NCBI GenBank assembly: GCA_001953115.1
Contig: LSSL01003611.1
Location: forward strand, 1-18,142
Direction: 5' to 3'
DNA length: 18,142 nucleotides
Source: Smittium mucronatum
Lineage: Eukaryota; Kickxellomycota; Harpellomycetes; Harpellales; Legeriomycetaceae
Shown here piece after piece: positions 1 through 11,564 of this stretch (positions are counted from its first letter, which is position 1; every line of letters begins with the position of its first letter). The notes below the pieces were generated by a model, which was given only the letters and a program-made list of their open reading frames with translations, searched no databases and had not been told where the DNA came from. The position numbers and the translations under genes were made by a program.

Positions 1-528
1 AGGAACATAAGAAACAAAGGAAGCTGGATAATCTTACAAGCAATGTATCCAGAAGTAAGGCAAGGTCTCCAAGAAGTCGGGAAAATGAGAATGGGAAGTT
101 TTTGGAGTTCACAGAGACTGGCCAACATGAAAATAATCGCCGAAAAGTTCAAACTTTTTTGCCCCTGTTGCGGGAGAAAAACTCCAGAAACCACCGATCA
201 TATCTTAATTGAGTGTCCAAAATGGAAATCAATTAGAAAAAATACAATTGGAAGATTTATAGCCGAATCAACCAGTAATAATCGGGAAAGTCGAATACTC
301 TCATCCAATGAAGTTCGGTTGGAACTAGTTGGAAAACTCCTTGGGGGGGGGTCTAAAAAATCTTCAAGCCAGCTTCGTGCTGCCGCAGCCGGACAGAATG
401 TTGAGTTGATAACAGCGAAATTTTTGGACGGCATTCGTGTTGCTAAATTGACTATACTCGAAAGTATAAGTGAATCACTAGCCCCCTTGAACCAATGCCC
501 AGAGGGTACGGAGCCGCTAGAGCGATAG
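1..528 (+). CDS. LINE (non-LTR retrotransposon) reverse transcriptase, C-terminal fragment
   Basis: The frame is open from base 1, so the protein continues upstream of the window; the first ATG at 43 is probably internal. It ends at a TAG at 526-528. About 50 codons in, a zinc-finger-like block reads CPCCG..., ETTDHILIECPKW: Cys codons at 160 and 169, His at 199 and Cys at 214 (C-x2-C, H-x4-C). It is preceded by GSFWSSQRLA. In established families this C/H block after the RT domain is typical of the C-terminal region of APE-type LINE proteins (Jockey, I and Tad-like groups). The catalytic RT and endonuclease domains would lie upstream, outside the window. A run of nine G at 343-351 is read as Gly-Gly-Gly and does not break the frame. 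An AT-only stretch follows the stop. The family call is good; the clade is uncertain. Confidence 0.8.
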   Translation, partial: RNIRNKGSWIILQAMYPEVRQGLQEVGKMRMGSFWSSQRLANMKIIAEKFKLFCPCCGRKTPETTDHILIECPKWKSIRKNTIGRFIAESTSNNRESRILSSNEVRLELVGKLLGGGSKKSSSQLRAAAAGQNVELITAKFLDGIRVAKLTILESISESLAPLNQCPEGTEPLER

Positions 529-2623
529 ATGGGAGTATGATTAATTTAATTTATTAATTTTAATTTATAAATTAATGGGTTTTTTTCGCATAAAATTATT
601 TTATATATTGAGCATACTGTTTATATATCTATTTTTTAATCATTTTACTATTTTATACATTTATCAAACTTCTTATTTGCTCATTATTTCGATATTTATA
701 TTATTTATTTTTGCTATTATCAAATATATTTCTTGATTTTATTTTAATAAATTTCGTAAAATCGCTCAGTTTAAATATTTTTTGCAAAATTTCACAAAAA
801 TATGTTAAAAAGTACACAAAAATGTATCATAAAATAGTGTATTATCTAAATATAATTTTCTTATTCCAAAAATATTTGTATTGTGTGTGTGTTTGACACT
901 TTAATTATGATTATAATCCCCTCCATCTTTAATTTTTTTTTGATTAATCAACTTAATTAGATTATTAAACTTTTTTGTTCAAAAATATCTTGATTCATAA
1001 GTTTAAATTCATCGTATAAAAATTATTTTTTATATAAATAAATTATTATCTTATTCATAATTGTTACTTTATAATTTTTATATTAGTTATAAATAATTTT
1101 ATATACATGAATTATATATCTAAACTCCTTTAATCCATGGGATTTTTTTTTAAATTTCAGACTTTTTTTTAGTATTTAAATCATTTGATGCATTAAATTT
1201 TAACATCACCCAATCAAAAAATATGAAAAGTCAATATAGCTCTAATAAAATGCTTTGTTTATCAAATAGAAAAACTCTTTTAAAACTCCAATCTAATATT
1301 AAAGAAAAAATTTATCTACATCTAAGCTCAATATTTAATGATTAGAAAGTTGGTGAAAATCATATATATAAGCGTCATATTTCAGAGTTAATTTCCCAAA
1401 AATAATTTGCTTCTATCAAAAATCTGTGTATGTACAAAAAATTTTAATTATGATTTTTATTTGACGATTAATTTTTATTTTATCCAATAGTAGAAAAAAA
1501 ATTTATTGATTGCAAATCCCATTCGTGTTATCAATAATTTTTTCATGATATTAAAAAAATTATCAATGTAGTGAATAAATATTTTAAAAACTTTTGACTA
1601 TCCGACTAATAATCCTTATGAAAAAACATATTATTCCAAAATGGTGAAAATGTTTTTTAGGTTTTTTAAATATCATACTTTTTTAAATCGAGAAAACTAT
1701 TGATTTATATGTAATTTAATCAAAATAAAGTCAATAAAAATGTAAAGCCATATTAATATAATAAATTTTCTACTCTTTTTCAATGGAATATAACTTTTTG
1801 TGATTTTAATTCCAGATTGGTTAATAATTTTTACTAGACTTTTTGAAAATTTTCCAAATTATGAAATTAGGAAATAAGGAAATTTTTGTAATTGAATTTT
1901 TCGCTCTCGAAGAGAATCTTAAATATTTTCTGGATTTTAATTTGGTGAATTGATAATAAACTAACCGTTTTTTATTGTGGATAACTTTGGAAAATTGAAA
2001 AAAGTATCACCTCAAATAATAAATGCACAAAAAAAGATGTAACATGGCTATTTGCTTTATCATAACATTTATAATTTATAATATTGGTAAGATATTATTA
2101 ATCTGCCAATTATAACCAAAATCCGAAATTTATTTTTGAAATTAGATAGTTCTGATTTTTTCTAAGAAAATTATCTGAAATTTTTTTTCTAAAAGGATAT
2201 ATTTTTAAAATAAGCCAAAAAAATAACAAATTGGTTTTAATGGTTGAATTTTTTTCCATTCAAATATCCTTATATAATATAGTCTTTTAGGAAAATTCCT
2301 CAGTTAAAGACCTAAAATTTTGATTCTTAAAAATTTAGACCTACAAAAATTCCTCTTTTAACCGTTTTCAGAGCCGATAGTATAAAAATGACTTTTATTT
2401 TTAGTTGAATGTTATCACTAAATCAAAAATATTTTTATAATGTTGTTTATATCAAATAATTGGGCTATATTGCTATCATCAGTATAATCAAATTTTTATA
2501 TTTCAAATAGTAGAGCCCGGAAAAGGTTAAACAAAATAATCCATAAAATTTATCTTACTAAGATATAAGTAGCTATGTAAAGTGAATGGTTATAAGACAT
2601 TCTTTTTTATTTATATATTTTTT
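529..2623. other. AT-rich non-coding stretch after the LINE
   Basis: The first bases after the LINE stop (about 540-576) contain only A and T in short TTAA/TTTA blocks, which may be the LINE 3' tail. The rest is very AT-rich with long A and T runs. A 61-codon ORF at 711-896 encodes a low-complexity F/I/K/Y-rich peptide expected by chance at this composition. A weakly coding-like frame at 1160-1690 is discussed in the findings. No RNA gene or terminal repeat was recognised. Confidence 0.6.
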
Positions 2624-2717
2624 TTAAATTCATTTGAATTTTGTTTTAAAATTCATTTATATTTTGTTTTAAAATTAATTTATATATTGTTTAAAATTCA
2701 TTTAATTAAATCTGTTT
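2624..2717. repeat. Short tandem array, about four copies of a 22-23 bp AT-rich unit
   Basis: Units begin near 2624, 2646, 2669 and 2691. Each reads approximately TTAAAATTCATTTATATTTTG followed by T residues. Copies 2 and 3 differ at a few positions and copy 4 degenerates at its end. The regular spacing and the repeated TTTTGTTTTAAAATT junction distinguish it from background AT-richness. It looks like a small minisatellite with no visible coding role. Confidence 0.7.
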
Positions 2718-3437
2718 TATTTAGTCTATTTCTGTTTTGAACCAATATACCTATCTTTTTTCAATGTGTATTTCAGTTAATTTGTTGTAAATTAGGTCTT
2801 TTTAATTGTTATTTTATGATATTATCTATATTTTTTGGCAATTCCTTTTAAGAAAAATATAATTATAGCCAAAGATATTGTTGAAAATCAACCACTATTT
2901 ATTCATTACATCTTGAAACCTTTTTTGAATTGAATATGAAAAAAAAAAACATAAATAAATAACACATTAATTGGTGCATGGGTTTTTTGGGTATTTTTAA
3001 TACTCTGACTTATTTTTTTACTTCCTTCATGCTTAAAAATATCATGAAACTTTATAAATTGTTTTTTTTCCTGAATTTAATATTTTTGAATAAAATTATT
3101 CAAAAAATTCATCGCATGATTGTTTTTATTGTCTTTTTAATAAAGATGCTTAAAAAACAGCTGCCATCACTGATTTTAGTTTCACATCAAACGAGATGGG
3201 TATATAAAAAAATATAAGGAGTTTAAAATCATTAACAAGTTTATTTATATATGATATTATTTTTTTGGAAGTTTTATGCTAAAACGTCTTTTCAAACTAT
3301 CTCTACCAGTATAAAATACCTGTTTCAGCTATTTGTTACTATAATAGCACATCGAAGATAGGTAAAAAACTATTCAAGCTATATTGCCCCTTTTTATTTG
3401 CATTTTAGTATAGTACACATCTATTCAATATGCTTAG

Positions 3438-3456
3438 TATTATTATTATTATTATT
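3438..3456. repeat. (TAT)n microsatellite
   Basis: Six consecutive TAT units plus one base, flanked by TTAG and GTCG. A plain trinucleotide microsatellite. Confidence 0.85.
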
Positions 3457-6400
3457 GTCGATAAAATAATTTGATTATAGATTTTTAAAGGCTAGCATTT
3501 CCTTTAAAAAGATTTTTTAAAGATTTATTTGTGAGCCAAAGCTGAAAAATGTCTATTTATTTATTTTTTTCAAAAAAAAAACTGTCTTTTTGTTTTCTTT
3601 TCATATTTTCAAAACTTTATTTGCAAAAAATTTATACGTTAGAGATGATTTAAAAAATAGTTTCGTTCTACTTTGGAAAATTACTATAAAATTCGTAAAT
3701 AAAGCTAACGAATTTAAATATATTTAATGGCATCACAATTGTTTTATTCTCAATAAAATTTTCAGATAATTTTATTAGGTAAAACCATAATTATCAGATT
3801 TATAAAAAAAATATCAGATTTCAGTTATAATCTTCAGATGAATATTTCCTAATCTTTTAATATGCGACTCTCATATCACCCAATTTGAATTTTTCCCGGA
3901 TAAAATTTGCTATAAAATAGATAAATAAAAATATTTAGTATTCTTAAATTAAAAATTGTTAATTTTATTTTATGAAATCTATAATTAATCGAAAAAAATC
4001 AATAATAAATTCAAACATGTTTTTTTACGATTGGAAGGTTTAAAACTGGATAAAAAGTCAATTTAAAGTTATTTAAATCGGATTAAATGTAAAAAAAGTT
4101 TTGCAAAGTGAATTGAAATCAGTGAAATATAATTATATAAAATTCAGCTCAACAACTTAAATGTTTTAATATGTGCACACTAATCGATAATTCAAGAGTT
4201 TGAGTCGGTATAAATTTTTAATAATCTCAAATAAGATTGGGTCACAAATTTGGGCTCACAAAGATTAAAATTTTGGGAAATTTTGAAAAATATTCGGATT
4301 TCAAGATATTTTCAACAATATACTAAATAACTTATCATAAATCCATGATTGGAATTTAGAATTATAAATACACAGTACTAAAAAAAACAAGGGTAATAAA
4401 TAGTCATTATCAAACCCAGCAAATTTAACGCTATCATTTGGCAGAAATAATTAAAATATATATGAAAAATATGAATTTTCTAACAGCCTTGCGCTTCTCA
4501 GAATTCCTAAGTTTTACTATTACTCAAGATTGTAAATAAACTTCTGTTATTTTATCATTATTTTGTATAAATTTATAGCATAATATTTTAAATTATTGTT
4601 TTAAATAGTTTAAACACAGAAATGGAAGTATTATATTTAAATAGAAGCAAAAAGTTCAATGATAATAGAGCCTTTTATTTTTTATAAAAAATTAACTACA
4701 TTTAGCTTTGATACTCACCTTTTAATTCTAATTTTAATAATAGAGTAACTTTATAAAAAAAGGTCTTGTATTTTGTTCAAATAACCCCATTTTAAATTGG
4801 TGTTTTTTATACTTATAAGTTATATGTACTTGATCCAAAATTATTCCTATTTTTATATTAACTGGACTCTATGTTTTAAAAATATCTATATTTATAATTT
4901 AAAATAAAACCTAAATACATATATTCCTTTCAGGGGGTTTTTTGAATTACTAATATTTTAAAAAGTCGATTCATAGCATTTTATAATTTAATAAGATAGT
5001 AATTTTGAGATTTTGGGGGGATAAAAATGGTGTTTTTTATAAATACATTCCCTAAATGGAAAAAAATACGTGTTAAAGTTATTTTTATTTTATTTTTAAA
5101 CAACAGAAAAAATTTTTAATCTAAATTTCGGAACTTTTACTATAAAAAAAAATAAAAAATCGCATAATAACATAAAAACTTCATCGTATAATATATATGG
5201 ATTTATTTGGTTTATTATATATTTTCCATTAAATTTTGCAGTTTTTTAGTTTCTATGTTTGAAATAAATCAAATATTTGATATTTATAATACATTTTTCA
5301 CTATAACTCAACAATATGTAAAAAAATTTCCTTTTAAATTTATGTCTTAATAATTTTTTAATAAAAAATTAAGTTATGTAAATTTTTTATAACTAAATTG
5401 ACTTTTTTAATAATCAAATAAATGTATAATTCACATATATGTGTATTTTGAATGAAATTACCCGGAAATATCTAAAATAACCTAAACCTTAATAAAGAAG
5501 GATTCCTAATAAGATGAACCAAATATAGACGTTTTTTCATGGATTTTTTTTCATATTTCACCCAAATAAAGAAAATTTAAATTGTGCTAAAAAATATTGA
5601 AATTGGGACTATATTAAGGGTCACATTAGTCTTAGATAAATATACTTAAAAAAATTATAATTAATAAATAAATTCAATCCGATTTTCGAATAAAATATTA
5701 TCTGGGGTTTTTTTTTAATTTTAGGGATTAAAATCCTGGTTTAAAATTATGTATTTTTTCAGTTTAGCCGTATTGTTTTTGTAAAACTTTCTAAAAGTTC
5801 GTTCATTTTTGAAATTTATTCATAAATTTTAATGTAATATTTGTAATTTATCAGGATAGAAGTATGCAGAATTCCCAAAATAAAATCGAGATATTTCTTT
5901 CTATTCTTATGTCAAATTAAATCGTGGTTTTTAAATCGATTAACCAATTATGCTGGATTTATTATAAAAATAAAATTTATGAAGTAAAATATTACTCTTA
6001 ATATTTAATATTTGCAAGCAAAGCTCAAAAGAATATCTCGTTAAATTTAATGTTACTAAAAGTTAAAAACTATGAAATTTTTATATTTTTTTTTTTGGTT
6101 TTATGCGATCTTTTAAAGGTTTTTTTCTGATGGTCAGAATTTGTGTAATTGAAAAAAACCCCTTTAAAAAGTTAAAAAGATTATAAAATTTGACAATCAT
6201 TTCAGCTGGTAAAATGATAAATTTTTCTAAAAAAAAACAGTTTAGAATAATGAATGGCACAATTATTATAGTTAGAATTTTATTTCAGTAAAAGTTTTAA
6301 AAATTAATGGTAAAAAAAAAATTAAATAATAATTATTTCTATAAATAGGTAAAATATCAGATAAAAAATTGCATTATTCACGTGTAATAAACAATAAAAA

Positions 6401-7449
6401 CATATTGGATTGAATAGATTAAATTAATTAGACGCAATTTTGGAGTAGAAGTTTTTTTTTAATATCCATTAGTAGCTTTATATGTGATTTTTACAGAACA
6501 TAATAAAAATATCTAAAAAAAAACATATTTGATTTGATTTAAATAAGCGTGAAGTATGTTAAATATGTTAAATAATATTCTGTATAAAAAAATTAAATTA
6601 TTCCATATAAAAGTGGTAAGAACATATAATTATATTCATCCCCATATTTGCGACATATTATACTGGCTAATATAAATCAATATACTATTTTAAAGTTAAA
6701 AAATGTTTTATTAGGTGCCCAGTACAAAAAATTAGAATGTTTAGAACTTATTTATTTTTACCAAATGAAATCTAAATAACCAAATTAAGATATCGGTTAT
6801 AAATATAAGAACATTTTTAAGTAATGATCGATTAAAACGATAAAAATTGTTTTTATTGAAGCATTAGATCTTTTATGGAAAAACTCGCTATATTGGTAAA
6901 TTTTTTCTTTTTTAAATAACAAGATATTTCTGGGGAAAATTGAATTTATCAAAAAAATGCGTTTTTATCTAAAAATATCGGAGCTATACGATAAAAATTT
7001 AAATTATTGGTCTCAGTTCAATATTATCTAAATAAAAATTTATTTCGAAATCGATTAAATTTATACGGTAGATAACATTGAAATTATGAAACGATAAAAA
7101 TAATCAAAATTTATTCAACTCTTTGAAATTAACCATGATTTTGTTCTTTCTGTTTTCTTTTTTTAAAAAGTAATATTTTTATGAAATATCACCTTCCCAT
7201 CTTCCTCATTCCTTCCCACAAACAACATTGATTAAAATAGTTTTCATTCAAAAAAAAAAAGATATCGATTAACTGTAATTAGGTAAATAACATAGTTTTT
7301 TAAGTGATATAAATAAATTCTTTTGATATACACTTTTTACATAATTTTTTTTGAACTGGATACCGATAAGAAATATTCTGTAGCTTTATTAAATTATTGA
7401 TCTACGTGAATAAATATTCGGTAATAATTATACCATTTTTTAATATATG

Positions 7450-7464
7450 TATATATATATATAT
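7450..7464. repeat. (TA)n microsatellite
   Basis: Fifteen alternating T/A bases, preceded by a further interrupted TATATATG. A simple dinucleotide repeat. Confidence 0.8.
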
Positions 7465-7838
7465 TAAAGAAACATCAAAGTATAGATGATATTTTTTTAT
7501 AGAAAACTTTGAGAATATAATGAAATTAAGTCTGAATTTTTAATATTCAAATTCACAATGTGTATTACTAAAAAGTATGCCTCAAGCAAATACCCACAAT
7601 TTTTTTTGAATAATCAATACCACATTCCATATCAAATTATTTAGACTTAATTGATTAAATTTTTAAATTAAATATAGATAAAAACTTCACTTATTTTTAT
7701 CGGGATTTTTTTTCCTATTATTAAATATCTGATTACAAATTATATTTGTCATACATTTTAAACTAAAGGAATTTTATTTTTAAAATATTTATTTCTGATA
7801 ATACAATCTCAAAGAGATTCGATTTTTAACTCAGAAGC

Positions 7839-8914
7839 TTATCTGTTAGATATTCTTTTCAATGGATGTAACTTTAGGTGAAAGTTGGTGAGAAAAATGC
7901 AAAAATCATGTATATCCTCATTAAATTCTAAATTTACTCTTATTTTAAGCCTTGCAGCGCCCCAAAGTTTTCTTAAACGGGAGTAATAGTTTTCACAAAT
8001 TATTCTAACTGAAGATATTTTTTTATTTTTTAACATTAAATCTGGCTAAGGTTAGATCCCTTTATTGGTAAAATTGCAGGGATATGTCTATCCATTCCGA
8101 TATATCCTAAGTTGTCTTTTTTATATAGCACAGATTAAAATCTGGACTAGTCTTCTCTGGAGCTTTTAGATGCCATTTTTTATTTAAATGAACTCCGATA
8201 AAAATTATTTTAAAATCGTTTATCGAGATATATTTTATTTTGATCACTATAGTCACCCTTCCATCTGGAAGATAAAAAAATTATCTTTTTACGCAGTATA
8301 ATTTATTTTTTCCCTAAAATAAAACTTTATAATATCTAAAATCTGAGGCTAATAAGAGCATTATTTTATAGACGCATTTATTACAATTGCTGCTTCTGAT
8401 TAATTTAAAAAGCCCAATCCTAAAGATTCCTTTTCATATTTTTTTGCAAAAACGAGGAACTATTTTTTCAGAGTTTCTTTGATCGAATCGTTATTTATTT
8501 TTATAATTCTTAGTATCGAGCCATCATTCATATTTTATGATAGTCCAATAGTGGATTAAGTTGGTTAAGTCTTCAAAAAAGGCTGATGAAGTAGCAGCGA
8601 ATCTTTAATTGCTAGCTTGGGCCCCCCCCCCCCCCCGGTACTTCTTATCCTAGAAAGATCCTGATTTGATTTCTCTAATAATATACCAAACTCATATAAA
8701 TCAAATTGGTTAAGGTTTTTAGAGAATCGATGGAAATTTGGTCAAAATAAAAATCAGTTTCATTTTTTTCAATTTAAAAATTCTTTTCTGCTTCAAAATC
8801 CTCGCTTATTACTTCATCAATATTCTGGGCTCTAGTAATGATTCTTTGAAAATTCGAATTATAAATATTTAATAATATAATTTTATTCTTTAAATACTTT
8901 ACTTCAAAAAAATT
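7839..8914 (-). pseudogene. PIF/Harbinger-like DDE transposase, frameshifted remnant
   Basis: A 65-codon open frame (8036-7839) carries the C-terminal signature of Harbinger (DDE_Tnp_4-type) transposases: SSVRIICENYYSRLRKLWG, then CIFLTNFHLKLHPLK, resembling the family pattern R-x-x-x-E-N-[YF]-x-x-R-L-K-x-L-W-G ... LTN-x-H-x-x-x-H-P-L-[RK]. The Glu at 7992-7994 fits the third catalytic acid. Upstream, in other frames, come LGYIGMDRHIPAILPIKG (about 8114-8055), LPDGRVT then SINDFKI (8273-8205), whose Asp at 8215-8217 fits the second acid, and EAAIVINASI (about 8396-8367). In the last, Asn (8376-8378) sits where family members have the first Asp. Further upstream (8914-8640) is a coding-like frame with three internal stops that could be the N-terminus. 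At least three frameshifts and several stops make it inactive. Terminal inverted repeats were not found. C-terminal identification is strong; the N-terminal boundary is inferred. Confidence 0.75.
8622..8636. repeat. Poly(C) tract, 15 nt
   Basis: Fifteen consecutive C, preceded by GGG and followed by GG, inside otherwise AT-rich sequence. On the minus strand it is a G run within the decayed transposase frame, where it would read Pro-Gly-Gly repeats. Its length could be a slippage product or a sequencing/assembly artefact. Confidence 0.9.
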
Positions 8915-9452
8915 TTATATGAGCTAAATGTGCTGAAAAATTTTGATGTATTTCACATTATTAAAAATCAATTTTTTAATCATATATATATTAATAAAAT
9001 TATAAATTTCTGTCATTGTAGAATAAATATAAACCATTTGCAAAAATTCTTTTAATGAAATTTTTATGATTAAAATAAAATTGATAAATTCAAAATTTAT
9101 ATCAAGTGTATTTTTGAGTAAAAAAACACCTATTTTGATAGAAACGCGTTTTTTTGATAAATCTTATTTATATCCAAACATTTCTTATCATTTAAAAGAA
9201 CTCGAGTTTATCAATATAATGCGGTTTTCTCAAAAAACGAGATATATTTCAGTAAAACAATATTTGATTATTTTATCCAAATATCACTGAATGAATCATT
9301 ATATTTTATGATTTTAATCATAAATTAACAACTTTCTTTTCGTAGAAAAAAATAATTATTATGTATAATTAAAGCCATATATTTCGCTATGCACCTTTTT
9401 TGTAAAAACTGATAAAAACCTCTTTTATTCCTTGAAAAAAAATAATAAATTT
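8915..9452. other. AT-rich spacer
   Basis: No gene is supported. A 74-codon ORF at 9066-9290 (+) has no recognisable motif and its length is expected by chance at this base composition. Confidence 0.5.
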
Positions 9453-11038
9453 TTACGCAATAAAAAATTGTTTTTTTATTTTTTTAATTCTAATAATTTC
9501 ATTTATAATGAAATTACCAACTTTTCTTAATGATTGAGTGCAGATATGATTTTTTTTGGGTTTTATGTAGGTGAAAAAAGCAATATTGTTAAATATTTTT
9601 TTCAATTTCACATTTAATTGAATAAAAAAGTCATATAAAACGTCTTTAAATATAGTATATTTATATAAATTTGGGATATTCATCTTAAATGCTTTATCTA
9701 ATGATCTTAATATTAAGCTGGGTAAATATTGTTGAATTTCAGAAAGTTGGAATCCATTTTTTCAATAGTCGGTATAAAAATTCCAGCATATACTCTTTGT
9801 TAACTTCCATATACTGATCGTAAAAAAAATATCTCAACTTGTTTTTGAGCTCTCCTGAATTTATTAAAACGAATATACATAGAAGAATTGTGAATATCGG
9901 TTCATCAGGACGATTTTTTGATAAAAATACTTGAATCAAGATCATCTATTAAAAAAAGTTATTTTAATTTATTAAATTTATATCTAATCGCAGCTTACAA
10001 CCGTAATTAATGATTATATGGTTATCTGATAAAATCTGGATCATTCTTCAAACATCGAAAGATGTTTGAATCAAAAAAATAGTAATTTACATCATTATTT
10101 TTGGGAGAAAACTCGATATTAAGCACTTTTTACTAGATAAGCCTATAAAAATCCAAGAATTATTTTAAAGGGATTGAATTTCGTAATATGTGTATGGATG
10201 AAAGAAATATCGAAAAGCTATATCTCTTTGTAATTTCACTTTGATTATCTTACACTGAGAGAAAAATAAGGATAAAGTTAAAAAATAAGGATTTATGGAT
10301 CGAAAAATTCAGATAGACTAATTAAATTCCGATTAAGCAGCTTGGAAGGTAATCTAGTTATCGATTTTTGTTAGTAATTTATGAATTTAGAGAATATTTT
10401 AAAATTAAATGAGTTCCTTTTGAGTCCAAAAGTTTTACTATAACAGGATGCATAATCAGATCCCCCCCCCCTACGAAAGCATTATTGACATATTGATCAT
10501 CTCACCTATTGTATCAACCAAATATTTTTCACAATGGGGTTTTTACTAGAATATAAAATTTATGTTTTTTTTAATTAAAAAATTTATGTTTTTGGATTAA
10601 TGTTTTATTTAAAGTTTTCAAAAATTTATCGGAATTTTCTGTAGGCAAATTCAAATAAGTTGATAGATATTTTTTCATTTTTCTTCTGATAAAAAATAAG
10701 TTTTACTGATTAAGATGGGATAATTTTTTTTAAAGAGTATCTCATTATTATCCTTATCACACCCTTAAATTTCTTTATAAACTGCTAGAATATCAAGATC
10801 TATCCAGGTTTAGAAAAAAACATCTTTGGAGCTATTATAGTCTCATTTTTTGAGAATATAGATTTCTCTATATAGTGATCAAAACTCTGTCATAGAAATT
10901 AGCCGATAAGAATTTACTTCAACTTTTTTATTGGATGACGGTGGAATTTATATTTATAATTTATTTTTGAATACTTTTGGGTTGCTTCAAAGAATCAGAG
11001 GCAAGTTTAGAAATACTAAACACATAAGATTCAGCCAT
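9453..11038 (-). pseudogene. Unrecognised decayed coding tract (minus strand)
   Basis: No family was recognised. Successive minus-strand open stretches change frame along the tract. 11038-10961: ATG in an A(-3)/G(+4) context, 25 codons beginning MAESYVFSISKLASD. 10889-10626: one frame of 87 codons with only three internal stops. 10542-10471 and 10501-10379: overlapping frames, with ...EKYLVDTIGEM followed by YVNNAFVGGGDLIMHPV in the next frame. 10308-10087: 73 codons with one stop. 10129-10025: 35 codons. 9945-9739: 68 codons. 9761-9453: 102 codons without a stop. Peptides are of mixed composition rather than low-complexity. Segments such as GELKNKLRYFFYDQYM distantly recall the helix preceding an EF-hand, but the acidic loop residues are absent, so no function is claimed. 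A CTTATTTTTCTCTCAG just before 10258 looks like a 3' splice site, so introns could explain some shifts. Decay by indels is the simpler reading. Confidence 0.45.
10462..10471. repeat. Poly(C) tract, 10 nt
   Basis: Ten C in AT-rich surroundings. On the minus strand it is a G run exactly where two coding-like frames (10542-10471 and 10501-10379) meet, so length change in this tract may have caused or may mask the frame break. Confidence 0.9.
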
Positions 11039-11261
11039 TATTATTTTTTATGTCTAAAACAGTCAATATTGTGAGAAAATGAATGCGTATTCGGTTGAAT
11101 TGATTTAAATTTTCATCAGGTAAGATCAATATTCAATCCGAAGATCCAAAAAAACTTTGAAAATCGATAAATTTAGGAAATATATATCCTTTTATAAACT
11201 CAAAAAATTTATATGACTTGCACTATAAGCTCTTTTTCTACCAATACTACGAGTTAACATA

Positions 11262-11564
11262 TTATAAAATTATAGTCACCAAAGATAACAGAAAAAAAGA
11301 ACTCACTCCCAGTTCTCTTAGCCTTAGTGCATATGAGTGTTTGATAACTGGGAAATATTCACATTATATCCATAACTCAAGGTTAGAATGGTTTGGAGAA
11401 CATTAGGACAAATCTTTAACACTGGATTTATTTTAATGATGATTTGACTTTTTATAATTTACTTTAAATTAAATTACTTTATGACGGATTCGCTTCGGTT
11501 TCATAGTCAATTTATCCGCATAATGGGTTGGTATCCATGCAATAGCTCTATTATGATAGAGAAT
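11262..11564 (-). pseudogene. Coding-like fragments upstream of the unrecognised decayed tract
   Basis: Two minus-strand open pieces: 11564-11469 (31 codons, containing AIAWIPTHYADKLTM and ending at TAA) and 11402-11262 (46 codons with one internal stop, containing CEYFPVIKHSYALRLRELG). Their base composition is less AT-biased than the flanks and the peptides are not low-complexity. They could be earlier parts of the tract at 9453-11038 or an unrelated remnant. The opposite-strand 62-codon ORF at 11218-11406 covers the same bases, so strand assignment is tentative. No family recognised. Confidence 0.3.

Larger units (their letters stand above)
2718..7838. other. Long AT-rich desert without a supported gene
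   Basis: About 5 kb of AT-rich sequence with frequent homopolymers. An 79-codon ORF at 2978-3217 (+) is hydrophobic and low-complexity and matches no family known to me. Isolated open stretches exist, for example about 36 codons on + and 51 on the minus strand between 4320 and 4520, and about 45 codons on + near 6640-6775. At this composition runs of this length are expected by chance in several frames. Simple repeats at 3438-3456 and 7450-7464 are listed separately. Confidence 0.5.

Noticed and set aside
198..434. 78-codon minus-strand ORF opposite the LINE end
   Set aside because: It is the antisense shadow of the LINE frame, which has the recognisable finger motif.
711..896. 61-codon plus-strand ORF
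   Set aside because: Low-complexity peptide, no motif, and a length expected by chance in such AT-rich DNA.
2978..3217. 79-codon hydrophobic plus-strand ORF
   Set aside because: Repetitive F/L/I/K composition reflecting T and A runs; no motif or supporting context.
3438..7464. Replication origin or centromere-like AT region
   Set aside because: AT-richness and microsatellites alone are background here; no specific motif or higher-order array supports such a role.
9066..9290. 74-codon plus-strand ORF
   Set aside because: No motif and isolated; length within chance expectation.
9739..9945. EF-hand (calcium sensor) protein
   Set aside because: The spacing of helix-like segments recalls a calcium-sensor protein, but the acidic loop residues that define EF-hands are absent, so no function was assigned.
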